Assembly (NCBI GenBank): GCA_965243285.1
Contig: OZ251537.1
Location: forward strand, 806,001-870,000
Direction: 5' to 3'
Source of the DNA: JAHRAW01 sp965243285
GTDB lineage: Bacteria; Pseudomonadota; Gammaproteobacteria; Arenicellales; Poriferihabitantaceae
Length of the DNA stretch: 64,000 nt
Made by a program: the position numbers and the translations under genes. Below the pieces are notes generated by a model. It was given only the letters and a program-made list of their open reading frames with translations. It was not told where the DNA came from and did not search any database. Below are positions 56,139 to 64,000 of this stretch, one piece after another; positions within the stretch are counted from its first letter, which is position 1; each line of letters begins with the position of its first letter.

Positions 56139-57524
56139 ATGCTTGGAAAATTGAGTGATTCTAACGCCATGCCGCAAGTTTGGGTTGATTGCATCGACCA
56201 ATTAAAAACCCGTGTTTCGGCGGTGGACCTCAACACCTGGGTGGCGCCGCTGCACCCGGTGCGGCGCGACGACACCTTGAAATTATTGGCGCCGAATCGC
56301 TATGTGTTGGATTATGTCAATAAAAATTTCAGCCACTTGATCACGGAAATTCTCGCCGCCATGGATAGCGGCATAAAATCGGTGCAGGTGGAGATCGGCG
56401 GGCACAGCGTGGGGCATGTTGGTGGTGGAAGTGGTGGTAAAAGCGGCGTGGGTAAAAACATGGCCGGCAAAACCAAAACTGCCGCCACGCGATACGCCGC
56501 CGGCGCTATGGATTCCAACTACACTTTCGCGAAGCACATTGAGGGCGAATCCAACGCCTTAGCGCGCGCCGCGGCGCTGCAAGTGGGTAACAAACCAGGC
56601 GGCGCCGGCAACTTCAACCCGCTGTTTATTTATGGCGAAGTCGGGCTTGGTAAAACCCATCTTATGCAAGCATCCGGGCATTTAATGCTGCACAACGATC
56701 CGGGTGCGCGGGTGATTTATGTGCGCTCGGAGTTGTTTGTGAATGACATGATCAAGGCGTTAAGTAGCAAGGCCATGCATGATTTCAAGCGTCATTACCG
56801 CTCGCCGGGGGCGCTGTTGATCGACGATATTCAGTTTTTTGCCCGCAAAACCCAATCTCAGGAGGAGTTTTTTCACACCTTTAACACCTTAATTGAGGGG
56901 CGGCAACAAATCATCATCACCAGCGACCGCACCCCGCAAGCCATCACCGATGTGGACCCGCGGCTGGTGTCGCGTTTTAGCGCCGGCCTCACCATCGGCA
57001 TCGAGCCGCCGGAGATGGAAACCCGCGTGGCGATTTTGAAAAATAAAGCGCGCGAGCAAAAAATAGAACTGCCGGACGAAGTCGCGCAGTTCGTGGCCGG
57101 GGTGATTCGCTCGAATGTACGCGAGTTGGAGGGCGCGTTGCATAGCATTCTCGCCAATGCGCGCTTCACCGGGCGGGACATCGATACTGAATTGGCGCAA
57201 CAAGCGCTGCGCGACCGATTGGCGCATCAGCAGCGTCAAACTAGCATCGAAAATATTCAGCAGACCGTGGCGGAATACCATAAACTGCGTATGGCGGATA
57301 TGCTGTCGAAAAAACGCTCGCGCAACATCGCCCGCCCACGCCAATTAGCCATGTATTTCGCCAAAGAGTACACCAACCTTAGCCTGCCGCAAATCGGCGA
57401 GCGTTTTGGCGGCCGAGATCACTCCACAGTGATCCACGCCTGCCGTAAAATTAATGAGTTACTCAAAACCGACGCTAAAATCCAAATCGACCACCGTAAT
57501 TTGCGCCGGTTGTTTGGCGGATGA
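56139..57524 (+). CDS. dnaA: Chromosomal replication initiator protein
   Basis: This AAA+ initiator (461 aa) binds and melts oriC. Domain I (about 12-90) contains WVDCIDQLKTRVSAVDLNTWVAPLHPV. A short Gly/Lys-rich linker follows, then the ATPase with Walker A GEVGLGKTHL and Walker B LLIDDIQFF, and sensor-region residues SRFSAGLTIGIEPP. The DNA-binding signature is GGRDHSTVIHACRKI. ATG 56139 is the longest start; ATG 56169 (MPQVWVDCID) matches the family N-terminus better. Neither has a clear ribosome-binding site. Confidence 0.97.
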   Translation: MLGKLSDSNAMPQVWVDCIDQLKTRVSAVDLNTWVAPLHPVRRDDTLKLLAPNRYVLDYVNKNFSHLITEILAAMDSGIKSVQVEIGGHSVGHVGGGSGGKSGVGKNMAGKTKTAATRYAAGAMDSNYTFAKHIEGESNALARAAALQVGNKPGGAGNFNPLFIYGEVGLGKTHLMQASGHLMLHNDPGARVIYVRSELFVNDMIKALSSKAMHDFKRHYRSPGALLIDDIQFFARKTQSQEEFFHTFNTLIEGRQQIIITSDRTPQAITDVDPRLVSRFSAGLTIGIEPPEMETRVAILKNKAREQKIELPDEVAQFVAGVIRSNVRELEGALHSILANARFTGRDIDTELAQQALRDRLAHQQRQTSIENIQQTVAEYHKLRMADMLSKKRSRNIARPRQLAMYFAKEYTNLSLPQIGERFGGRDHSTVIHACRKINELLKTDAKIQIDHRNLRRLFGG

Positions 57525-57763
57525 CTCTTTTGGCGGCAGTGGCGGGCGGTGTATAACCTGTGGTTTTTATGTGGATAACTCGCCTTTTTGTTGGACTATT
57601 TTGTGGATATTTTTTTATCCACAATTCATCCATAACCAAACCCAGCCATTAACAGCCCCATTCTTCACACCATAAACCATTATAACTAATTGAAATTACA
57701 AGATAAATTTACTTTATCCACCATTCCCATCCCCCCCTACTACCACTACTATTTTTTAAGTAC
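57525..57763 (+). other. Candidate replication origin (oriC) between dnaA and dnaN
   Basis: This A+T-rich gap contains TGTGGATAA at 57570-57578, TGTGGATAT at 57602-57610, TTATCCACA at 57615-57623, and TTATCCACC at 57714-57722: three or four DnaA boxes within about 150 bp. T-runs lie between them. Origins in this position are known in pseudomonads and other bacteria. A strand-skew analysis of the full chromosome is needed to confirm it. Confidence 0.65.
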
Positions 57764-58876
57764 ATGAACATAAAAGTAGACCGTGAAAACATTCTCCCGA
57801 CACTCAATTTGGTTAGCAGTGTGGTGGAAAAACGCCAAACTGTGCCTATTTTGGGCAACCTCCATTTCGCGCTGAAGGGCAAGAAATTGACCATTATCGG
57901 CACGGATTTGGAAGTCGAAATATCCGAGACCATCGACAATATCGACGGCAAGGACGGCATGGTTACTTTGCCGACGCAGAAAATCCTCGACATCACGCGC
58001 ATGCTGCCTAAAAACGCGTCCATCACCATCAAGGTAGAGAAAGACAAGGCGTTGGTCACCTCAGCGCGCAGTCGCTACACCTTAAAAACCCTGCCGGCGG
58101 AGGAATTCCCCCGCATCGAAGCCGGCAAGTGGGATGAGCGCTTTAAAATCAAACAATCGGTGCTCAAAGATTTACTGGATAAAACCGCCTTTACCATGGC
58201 AGTGCAAGATGTGCGCTACTACCTCAATGGCGTGTTGTTTGAGATTTCCAGCAAGCAATTGCGCGCCATCGCCACCGACGGGCATCGCCTGGCGCAGGCT
58301 GATGTGGATATCGACCTTAAAATAACCGACCCCCGCGAATTAATCGTGCCGCGCAAGGCGGTGGCGGAAATTAGCCGTTTTATCGGCGGCGATGATGAGG
58401 ATGGCGATATGGTGGTGGAAATTAACCCCAACCACCTAAAACTCACCAAGGGCGGCACGGTGTTGATTACCAAACTCATCGACGGAAAATTCCCGGAGTT
58501 CAAGGGCGTATTGGAAAAAAAGCCGGATATTATGGTCAGCGTCGACCGCGCGCCACTCATCGATACCCTCAATCGGGTGGCGGTGCTTACCACCTCCAGC
58601 GATCGCTTTCGCGGCATTAAAATCGGCTTGGATAGCGGCGTCATGCGCGTCACCGCCCGAAATATGGAGCAAGAAGAGGCGGTGGAGGAGTTGGCGGTGG
58701 AATACAGCGGCGAACCCAATGAAACTGGCTACAATGTGGCGTATTTGATCGACGCGGCGCGCGCCGCCACCTCTGAACAAGTGGAGATTCACCTGCGTTC
58801 CGAGGATGGAATCTGCATCATCAAACAGCCCGGCGATGAGCGCACCATTTGGCTGATTATGCCTATGCGGATTTAA
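57764..58876 (+). CDS. dnaN: DNA polymerase III beta subunit (sliding clamp)
   Basis: This processivity clamp of 370 aa has three repeated clamp domains. Typical segments are LNLVSSVVEKRQTVPILGNLHF near the N-terminus, VRYYLNGVLFEI and IATDGHRLAQADV in the middle, and the peptide-binding C-terminal IIKQPGDERTIWLIMPMRI. It is the second gene of the dnaA-dnaN-gyrB set. recF, normally next, is missing: 445 bp of non-coding DNA follow. Confidence 0.97.
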   Translation: MNIKVDRENILPTLNLVSSVVEKRQTVPILGNLHFALKGKKLTIIGTDLEVEISETIDNIDGKDGMVTLPTQKILDITRMLPKNASITIKVEKDKALVTSARSRYTLKTLPAEEFPRIEAGKWDERFKIKQSVLKDLLDKTAFTMAVQDVRYYLNGVLFEISSKQLRAIATDGHRLAQADVDIDLKITDPRELIVPRKAVAEISRFIGGDDEDGDMVVEINPNHLKLTKGGTVLITKLIDGKFPEFKGVLEKKPDIMVSVDRAPLIDTLNRVAVLTTSSDRFRGIKIGLDSGVMRVTARNMEQEEAVEELAVEYSGEPNETGYNVAYLIDAARAATSEQVEIHLRSEDGICIIKQPGDERTIWLIMPMRI

Positions 58877-58911
58877 TGCGGCGATAATAAATGGCGGGCA
58901 ATTGGTAAAAT

Positions 58912-58929
58912 ATGTTTCATATGAAACAT
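58912..58929. promoter_or_regulatory. parS-like 18-bp palindrome, copy 1
   Basis: ATGTTTCATATGAAACAT is a perfect palindrome. It equals the bacterial parS consensus TGTTTCACGTGAAACA except for the central CG, which is TA. An identical copy lies at 59215-59232. Origin-proximal position suits a centromere site bound by ParB, but a different regulator is possible. Confidence 0.55.
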
Positions 58930-58970
58930 TACGCCCCACCATAATAGGTAAATAAAGTCAGTAGCATATA

Positions 58971-59005
58971 AGCGATTGTCGGTAAAACGGCAATCGCTTT
59001 TTTTT
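58971..59005 (+). terminator. Rho-independent terminator of dnaN
   Basis: AGCGATTGTCG and CGGCAATCGCT form an 11-bp stem (one mismatch or G-T) around a gtaaaa loop, followed by eight T. It lies 95 bp after the dnaN stop codon and should end the dnaA-dnaN transcript. Confidence 0.9.
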
Positions 59006-59033
59006 GCGTTAAATCCAAGCACCCTAATTTTTA

Positions 59034-59175
59034 GGATTTATATAATTATTGACCCAATTCTTATTTCACGCCGATTTTATAGCGTTGCGTGAAGGTTGCT
59101 TGGTTAGGGTTTTATGGGGGATTTGGGGTAATACAAGCGGTTTTTTATTGTTGGGTCAACAACCATATAATTCCC
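59034..59175. mobile_element. Family C MITE-like element, copy 3
   Basis: This 142-bp copy is almost identical in its core to the one at 54866 (about 110 shared positions by eye). Its left end, GGATTTATATAATTATTGAC, has lost one G. Flanks AATTTTTA (59026-59033) and AATATTTA (59176-59183) agree at 7 of 8 bases, supporting an 8-bp target duplication. It occupies the place where recF is usually found. Confidence 0.85.
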
Positions 59176-59190
59176 AATATTTACCAGTGG

Positions 59191-59214
59191 TAAAACCACT
59201 TTATAGTGGTTTTA
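59191..59214. terminator. Bidirectional terminator-like hairpin
   Basis: TAAAACCACTTTATAGTGGTTTTA is a hairpin with A-run before and T-run after (given here as stem ACCACT/AGTGGT with flanking AAA/TTT). It could terminate in either direction and lies directly before the second parS-like palindrome. Confidence 0.6.
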
Positions 59215-59232
59215 ATGTTTCATATGAAACAT
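59215..59232. promoter_or_regulatory. parS-like 18-bp palindrome, copy 2
   Basis: ATGTTTCATATGAAACAT, identical to the copy at 58912-58929 and 90 bp upstream of gyrB. Being outside the family C element, both copies predate or are independent of it. It could be a ParB site or an operator of gyrB. Confidence 0.55.
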
Positions 59233-59321
59233 CGAGGTCAATAATAAGCGACCGGTTGGCGTATAAATCACCGGTAAATTTATCGTATAATCCAACCTAA
59301 TTACCCCCAGCCAATAGTGAT

Positions 59322-61715
59322 ATGGAAATAGAATACGACTCCAGTAGCATTAAGGTTCTCAAAGGATTGGATGCAGTCCGTAAGCGGCCGGGTATGTATA
59401 TCGGCGACACCGATGATGGCACCGGCTTGCACCACATGGTGTTCGAGGTGGTGGATAACGCCATAGACGAAGCGTTGGCCGGGTATTGTAGCGGCATTCA
59501 AGTGGTTATTGGCGCTGATGAGTCTATATCCGTCACCGATGACGGGCGCGGCATCCCCACCGGCGCCTTGGCTGAAGAGGGCGGCAAAAGCGCGGCTGAA
59601 GTGATTATGACGGTGCTGCACGCCGGCGGAAAATTCGACCAAAACGCCTACAAAGTATCCGGCGGGCTGCACGGCGTGGGGGTTTCTGTGGTCAATGCGT
59701 TGTCCGAGCATTTACTGCTGGAAATCTATCGCGATGGCAAAATTTACCGCCAGCATTACCGCAGTGGCGACCCAGAAGCGCCGTTAGCCATAGTCGGCGA
59801 CACCGAACGCAGCGGCACTCACCTCACCTTCCACGCCGACCCAAAAGTATTCGGCGTGGTGAAATTCCACTACGACATCCTCGCCAAACGCCTGCGCGAG
59901 CTCTCTTTTCTCAACTCCGGGGTGCGCATCGAGTTACAAGATGCCCGCACCGAGCAGCATGAGGTGTTCGAATACGAGGGCGGCATCATCGCTTTTGTCA
60001 GCCACCTAAACCGCAAAAAAAACCCACTGCACCCCACGGTTTTCGGCATGGATGGTGAAAAGGACGGCGTGCATGTTGAATTAGCCATGCAGTGGAATGA
60101 TTCCTATCAGGAAAACACCTTCTGCTACACCAACAATATTCCACAGGTGGATGGCGGCGCCCATTTGGCCGGCTTGCGCGGCGCCATGACGCGCACCCTC
60201 AATGGCTATGTAAACCAACTCGGCCTAGCGAAAAAAGAAAAAGTTGTTTTGAGCGGCGATGATTGCCGCGAAGGGCTGACCGCGGTGCTGTCTATTAAAT
60301 TGGCGGATCCAAAATTCTCCTCGCAGACCAAAGATAAATTGGTGTCATCGGAGGTCAAGGGCGCGGTGGAATCCCAAGTGGCGGAACGACTGGGCGAGTT
60401 TTTGTTAGAACACCCAGCGGAAGCCAAAGCCATCGCCCATCGCATCGTCGAATCGGCGCGCGCGCGCGAGGCGGCGCGCAAGGCGCGGGATATGACGCGG
60501 CGCAAAAATGCTCTGGATTTAAGCGGCCTGCCAGGTAAACTGGCGGATTGCCAAGAAAAAGACCCGGCGCTGTGCGAGATTTACTTAGTCGAGGGCGATT
60601 CCGCCGGTGGCAGCGCCAAACAAGCGCGTGATCGCGAATTTCAAGCCATTCTGCCGCTGAAGGGCAAGATCCTCAATGTGGAAAAGGCGCGGTTCGACAA
60701 AATGCTCTCATCCGAGGAAGTCACCACCCTAATCACCGCCCTCGGCACCGGCATCGGGCCTAATGATTTCGATGTCAGCAAATTGCGCTACCACCGCATC
60801 ATTCTAATGACCGATGCGGATGTGGATGGTTCTCACATCCGCACCTTGTTGCTGACTTTTTTCTTCCGCCAAATGCCGGAATTGTTAGAGCGCGGCCACA
60901 TCTATATCGCCCAGCCGCCGCTATACAAAATGACGGTGAAAAAAAAGGAAAAGTATGTTAAGGATGATGCGGAAATGGCGGCCTATTTACTCGCCCAAGC
61001 GGCCGCTCGCGCGCGCATCACGCTACACAATGGCCGGGAGTTAGCCGGCGCCACGCTGTCGGCGGTGGTGGCTGAATTTCAATCCATCGAGGCCAGCATC
61101 GCGCGCCTGGCGCGGCGCTATAACCACGCCACGCTCAACGCCCTGCTCACTATGGACGCGGTATCGGCGGATGATTTGGCCGACCCCACCGCCATGCAAG
61201 GCATCGCCGCCGATTTAGAAGCCGCGCTCAACACTGCGCAATCCGATGTGCTGCGTTATTCGGTGGCGGCGGAGGCCGGTGGCGTGGCGGTCACCCGCCA
61301 TCAATATGGGTTGAGCGACGATTTTTTGCTCGGCGAGGGGTTTTTCACCAGCCCGGAATACCGCGCTATGGTGGCCTGGGTAAAGCAACTCCGCGCCATG
61401 CAAACCGGCTCGTTGCGCGTCGCCTGGGGCGAGGTCGAAGCGCAAGTCGAGAATTTCGAAGACGCCGTGGGGTGGATTTTCACCCAAGTGAAAAAGGGCG
61501 TTAGCCTGCAGCGCTATAAAGGGTTGGGGGAGATGAATCCGGAGCAACTCTGGGAGACCACCATGGACCCCACCGTGCGACGGCTACTCAAAGTCACCAT
61601 CGAAAACGCCTTTACTACGGATGAAACCTTCACCACCTTAATGGGCGACCAAGTGGAGCCGCGGCGGGAATTCATCGAACAAAACGCCTTCGCGGTGGCG
61701 AATTTGGATGTGTAG
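59322..61715 (+). CDS. gyrB: DNA gyrase subunit B
   Basis: This is the ATPase subunit of type II topoisomerase gyrase, 797 aa. It has the GHKL ATP site VRKRPGMYIGD, EVVDNAIDEALAGYC and GGLHGVGVSVVNALS, and the TOPRIM metal site EIYLVEGDSAGGSAKQARD with DADVDGSHIRTLLLTFFFRQ. The C-terminal Gly-Glu-Met region RYKGLGEMNPEQLWETTMDP is intact. A domain of about 165 residues after TOPRIM matches the gammaproteobacterial insert. A promoter must lie in the 200 bp after the family C element. Confidence 0.97.
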   Translation: MEIEYDSSSIKVLKGLDAVRKRPGMYIGDTDDGTGLHHMVFEVVDNAIDEALAGYCSGIQVVIGADESISVTDDGRGIPTGALAEEGGKSAAEVIMTVLHAGGKFDQNAYKVSGGLHGVGVSVVNALSEHLLLEIYRDGKIYRQHYRSGDPEAPLAIVGDTERSGTHLTFHADPKVFGVVKFHYDILAKRLRELSFLNSGVRIELQDARTEQHEVFEYEGGIIAFVSHLNRKKNPLHPTVFGMDGEKDGVHVELAMQWNDSYQENTFCYTNNIPQVDGGAHLAGLRGAMTRTLNGYVNQLGLAKKEKVVLSGDDCREGLTAVLSIKLADPKFSSQTKDKLVSSEVKGAVESQVAERLGEFLLEHPAEAKAIAHRIVESARAREAARKARDMTRRKNALDLSGLPGKLADCQEKDPALCEIYLVEGDSAGGSAKQARDREFQAILPLKGKILNVEKARFDKMLSSEEVTTLITALGTGIGPNDFDVSKLRYHRIILMTDADVDGSHIRTLLLTFFFRQMPELLERGHIYIAQPPLYKMTVKKKEKYVKDDAEMAAYLLAQAAARARITLHNGRELAGATLSAVVAEFQSIEASIARLARRYNHATLNALLTMDAVSADDLADPTAMQGIAADLEAALNTAQSDVLRYSVAAEAGGVAVTRHQYGLSDDFLLGEGFFTSPEYRAMVAWVKQLRAMQTGSLRVAWGEVEAQVENFEDAVGWIFTQVKKGVSLQRYKGLGEMNPEQLWETTMDPTVRRLLKVTIENAFTTDETFTTLMGDQVEPRREFIEQNAFAVANLDV

Positions 61716-61842
61716 CGAGTGGGGCGATAGGCGGCTGATGGGTGGTCAATAAGTAGCCAATAAATGGCGCCAATAAGCCGCGAAAATAAGCCGCTAACTC
61801 ATAAGCCACCACCACCAGAAGGCGGCCACAAATGCGACCGAA

Positions 61843-62421
61843 TTAGTCGCCAAAATCCGCGCGCGGTTTGGCGAACACCCGCTGCAGCAAGGGCGCGAAA
61901 AACGCCAGCGGTTTGTTAGGATAATCCGGGTCAAAACAATTCTGGTCATAGTGTTCGCAAAAATCCACGCCATCCTGATACCAAACATGACCGCGGAATT
62001 GTTGCCGCGCCTCACGGTCGCCGCCTAAGTGATGGGCGTAATACGCCATCTGAAACACTCCATGGTGCTTCACAATCCAATAAATGCGCGCCGCCACATA
62101 GGGGCGCAAAATCGCCGCCGCCATCTCGCCATGTGCCAACGGCGCCAAACCATCGCCGATATCGTGCAACAGCGCCGCCGCCACCATCTCCTCATCCTCA
62201 CCGGCCGCAACAGCACGGCTGGCGGATTGTAAGGAATGCTGCAAGCGCGATACCTGATAGCCGTTGAAGGAATTTTCCAACCCCGCTAACGCCGCCAACA
62301 ACCGCGCCGGCAACTCGCGCACATAGGCCTGCTCATGGCGATGCAAAAAGGCGTACTCCTCGGCGCTGCCGTCCGCCATACGGGTGAAATCGACGGTCTC
62401 TCTGGGTTTTTTCATCGCCAT
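61843..62421 (-). CDS. HD-domain protein, hydrolase or diiron oxygenase
   Basis: This cytoplasmic 192-aa protein has HD-fold metal residues in VSRLQHSLQSASRAV and AALLHDIGDGLAPLAH, a further His pair in WIVKHHGVFQ, and an Asp-rich end with DPDYPNKPLAFF. The layout resembles short HD proteins of marine bacteria annotated as phosphohydrolases. Some are related to PhnZ and TmpB, which oxidise organophosphonates using a mixed-valence diiron site. No phosphonate genes are adjacent, so the substrate is open. Confidence 0.75.
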   Translation of the reverse strand: MAMKKPRETVDFTRMADGSAEEYAFLHRHEQAYVRELPARLLAALAGLENSFNGYQVSRLQHSLQSASRAVAAGEDEEMVAAALLHDIGDGLAPLAHGEMAAAILRPYVAARIYWIVKHHGVFQMAYYAHHLGGDREARQQFRGHVWYQDGVDFCEHYDQNCFDPDYPNKPLAFFAPLLQRVFAKPRADFGD

Positions 62422-62528
62422 AAATGCAGGTGGGAAGTGGTTAGTGGATTTCCAGCAAATATATCGTTAAATTTATCACTAAATTTAGCAAAAAACCATA
62501 AATAAACAATAAAAACAACAACTTACCG

Positions 62529-62897
62529 CTATTTTATAGTAAATCTAACACCCTTATCCAGCCGCCGCCCCACCACCGCCCGCCCGCCATGCACCACTAT
62601 CGGTCACTGCAACAAAATCGGCTGCGCCGCGATAATCTCGCACCCCTCCGCCACCGACCTAACCCGCCCGGCCAGCCCCAACTCCCGATAAACCGCCTCC
62701 CCAGCGCGCATAATATCAGCCACCGACCCCCCCAACATCGTCACAATCCGCCCCAATGTCACCGCATCCGGCGGCGTTTTTAGGTACTCCACCACCTCTA
62801 ACGCCGCGCCGCTTTCTGCTAGCAACGCCAACACCGCCCGAGATTTAGAACAGCGCGGGTTGTGGTAGATGGTGGTGGTTTGGGTGGTTTTAGCCAT
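62529..62897 (-). pseudogene. ArsC-like reductase gene with a premature TGA
   Basis: The intact part (98 aa) starts MAKTTQTTTIYHNPRCSKSRAV, with the catalytic Cys of arsenate reductase-like (ArsC/YffB) proteins. It stops at TGA 62606-62604 after AAQPILLQ. The same frame continues PIVVHGGRAVVGRRLDKGV to TAG at 62529, exactly what the family has after an Arg at the stop position. CGA to TGA is the simplest change. That Arg belongs to the active site in ArsC, so the truncated product is probably inactive. Confidence 0.8.
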
Positions 62898-63049
62898 GAT
62901 TTGCAAGTAAAAAATATTGGGTTTATTCTAAATAACCAAACCGAAGAGGTTGTTTTTAGATAACATAACTTATATTATCCACACTGCCTAGTGCGGTTTT
63001 ATAATTCACATCAGCTGTATTGCCTACTTTTCAATAAAACTTACCTGTT

Positions 63050-63544
63050 ATGGATAAGAAAACCATCACCATCGATCTTGATGTGCATCGAATCATCGAG
63101 GCTCATCGGCGCGGCTTTAATGAAAGCGAAAACACTGTGTTGCGGCGGTTATTAAATTTACCCAAAGCGCCAGCCAACCCCGTACCGAGTGTGGATTCAT
63201 ATCAGAAGGTGGCTGAAGATTTGGGGATGCATCGAGGAACTTCCTCCAACATCAACTCTTGGCGAGGTAAGGGTGTGGAGTTGCCGGAAGGCACCATGCT
63301 GCGTTTTGAGCATCCGTCATACATAGTTGTCACAGGCTGCATTCGGCATGGTAAATGGGATGTGGAGGGGGAAACTTTTACGACACCATCGGGTGCTACC
63401 ACTTTCGCCGTTAAAAAAACCTCAGGGAATGATGTCAGCCTAAATGGCTGGTTATATTGGCAAGTGCAACGACCGGGTGAAACTAGATGGATACCACTTA
63501 ATGATCTACGCGATACATTGAGAATAGGCAAACAAAATCGCTAA
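63050..63544 (+). CDS. SeqA-N-like / RAMA-like DNA-binding protein
   Basis: This 164-aa protein has two parts. Residues 1-36 (TITIDLDVHRIIEAHRRGFNESENTVLRRLLNL) resemble the ribbon-helix-helix oligomerisation domain of SeqA. Residues 72-160 (RGKGVELPEGTMLRFEHPSY, TFTTPSGATTFAVKKTSG, LNGWLYWQV) resemble RAMA or DUF4357-type domains associated with restriction enzymes. It lies 40 bp upstream of an HNH nuclease gene on the same strand, in A+T-rich DNA. It could be the recognition subunit of a restriction or modification-dependent system. Function inferred. Confidence 0.6.
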   Translation: MDKKTITIDLDVHRIIEAHRRGFNESENTVLRRLLNLPKAPANPVPSVDSYQKVAEDLGMHRGTSSNINSWRGKGVELPEGTMLRFEHPSYIVVTGCIRHGKWDVEGETFTTPSGATTFAVKKTSGNDVSLNGWLYWQVQRPGETRWIPLNDLRDTLRIGKQNR

Positions 63545-63584
63545 AATTCAAACCAAAATATTGGAATAATGGCGGTATAAAAAC

Positions 63585-64000
63585 ATGATTAAGAAATACA
63601 ACCATAAAAACTGCCAATCGTTATTTGGGTATGCCGCCGCCACGCATAAGCGGTGTAAGTGGCAATGCCAACTTTGCGGCGCTGGCGGGTTATCGGCGGG
63701 TTCTAAATTTTGGCGGCAGTTAACGGTGGAGCATTTGATTGGAAGATCTGATGGCGGTTATCGAAAAGATAAAAACGCGCCAATAGATATAAACAGACTA
63801 GTCGATGCTAATTTTCAGGCGTACACGGAGGGTGAAAAGAATGATTTAGTAAAGAAAATTGATGAACTAAATACGGTGACTGCATGTCAACTCTACAACT
63901 CTACAACCAGTCGATTTAAAGCGGAAGAAAAACACACAATGGCTAATTTATTTAAAGAATCAGGAAATTGTCGCGAGTTACTTATTAAAAAAATCGGAGA
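63585..64000 (+). CDS. HNH endonuclease-like protein, 5' part
   Basis: The frame is open from ATG 63585 to the window end (138 codons, no stop). A zinc-type CKWQCQLCG is at residues 24-32. LTVEHLIGRSDGG at 48-60 supplies the Glu-His of an HNH/beta-beta-alpha-metal nuclease core. A helical segment follows. The rest lies outside the window. It is 40 bp downstream of the RAMA-like gene and shares its A+T-rich composition, so the two likely form an operon acting on DNA. Confidence 0.7.
   Translation, partial: MIKKYNHKNCQSLFGYAAATHKRCKWQCQLCGAGGLSAGSKFWRQLTVEHLIGRSDGGYRKDKNAPIDINRLVDANFQAYTEGEKNDLVKKIDELNTVTACQLYNSTTSRFKAEEKHTMANLFKESGNCRELLIKKIG

Overview
The window reads as a chromosomal segment of a gammaproteobacterium that spans the replication-origin neighbourhood (dnaA-dnaN-gyrB at 56.1-61.7 kb). 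Clusters characteristic of that class support the placement: DUF971-ubiE-ubiJ-ubiB, mutY/yggX, mnmA/purB, yejABEF, and btuB under a cobalamin riboswitch. Core genes are G+C rich with compact spacing. Several stretches are clearly A+T richer and look acquired (about 25.4-28.8, 39.1-41.4, 46.5-47.8 and 62.9-64.0 kb). A complete taurine importer and several possible organosulfur enzymes suggest a marine or animal-associated lifestyle; this is an inference.

Layout. 0-5 kb: mobile element, cobalamin riboswitch, btuB, btuF and a second BtuF-like protein. 5-11.2 kb: tauCBA-type taurine transporter with an enlarged permease, a CBS protein, and a cysteine-desulfurase-like enzyme. 11.2-20.8 kb: sthA, an orphan DNA methyltransferase, a qor remnant, a BI-1 membrane protein, a sugar-nucleotidyltransferase, and a class III cyclase/AAA/TPR protein. 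21-31 kb: the yejABEF peptide importer, split between yejA and yejB by an A+T-rich methylase gene. 31-39 kb: mutY, a phage-type M15 peptidase, yggX, mnmA, purB, and an rluF-type pseudouridine synthase. 39-41.4 kb: a dead restriction-modification pair. 41.4-49.1 kb: pyrD, an aminotransferase, a GFA protein, a D-cysteine desulfhydrase/cysteate lyase homologue, a 2-oxoglutarate oxygenase coupled to a Cys-tailed protein, and an acyl-CoA dehydrogenase. 49.6-55.9 kb: a CLC protein, ubiB-ubiJ-ubiE and DUF971. 56-64 kb: origin genes, an HD protein, a broken arsC, then a RAMA-like protein followed by an HNH nuclease that runs off the window.

The most distinctive signal is non-coding. At least three families of short non-autonomous elements with terminal inverted repeats fill almost every long intergenic gap. 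Family A (two copies, about 500-620 bp) has perfect, different 8-bp target duplications. Family B (about ten copies or fragments) has ends near GGGATTTATATACCTAAATC and G/T-rich then A/C-rich arms that could fold into long hairpins. Family C (three copies, about 144 bp) has ends near GGGAATTATATGATTGTTGA and 8-bp duplications. No transposase is encoded here. Broken genes (qor, a MvaI/BcnI-like nuclease) end exactly at these repeats, and inserted cargo (M15 peptidase, methylase) lies beside them, so the elements seem to mark where this chromosome has been rearranged.

Candidates for undescribed biology are the RAMA-like/HNH pair at the right edge, the oxygenase plus Cys-tailed protein pair at 46.5-47.8 kb, and two identical 18-bp parS-like palindromes with an altered centre between dnaN and gyrB. 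I saw no complete tRNA, rRNA or CRISPR array.
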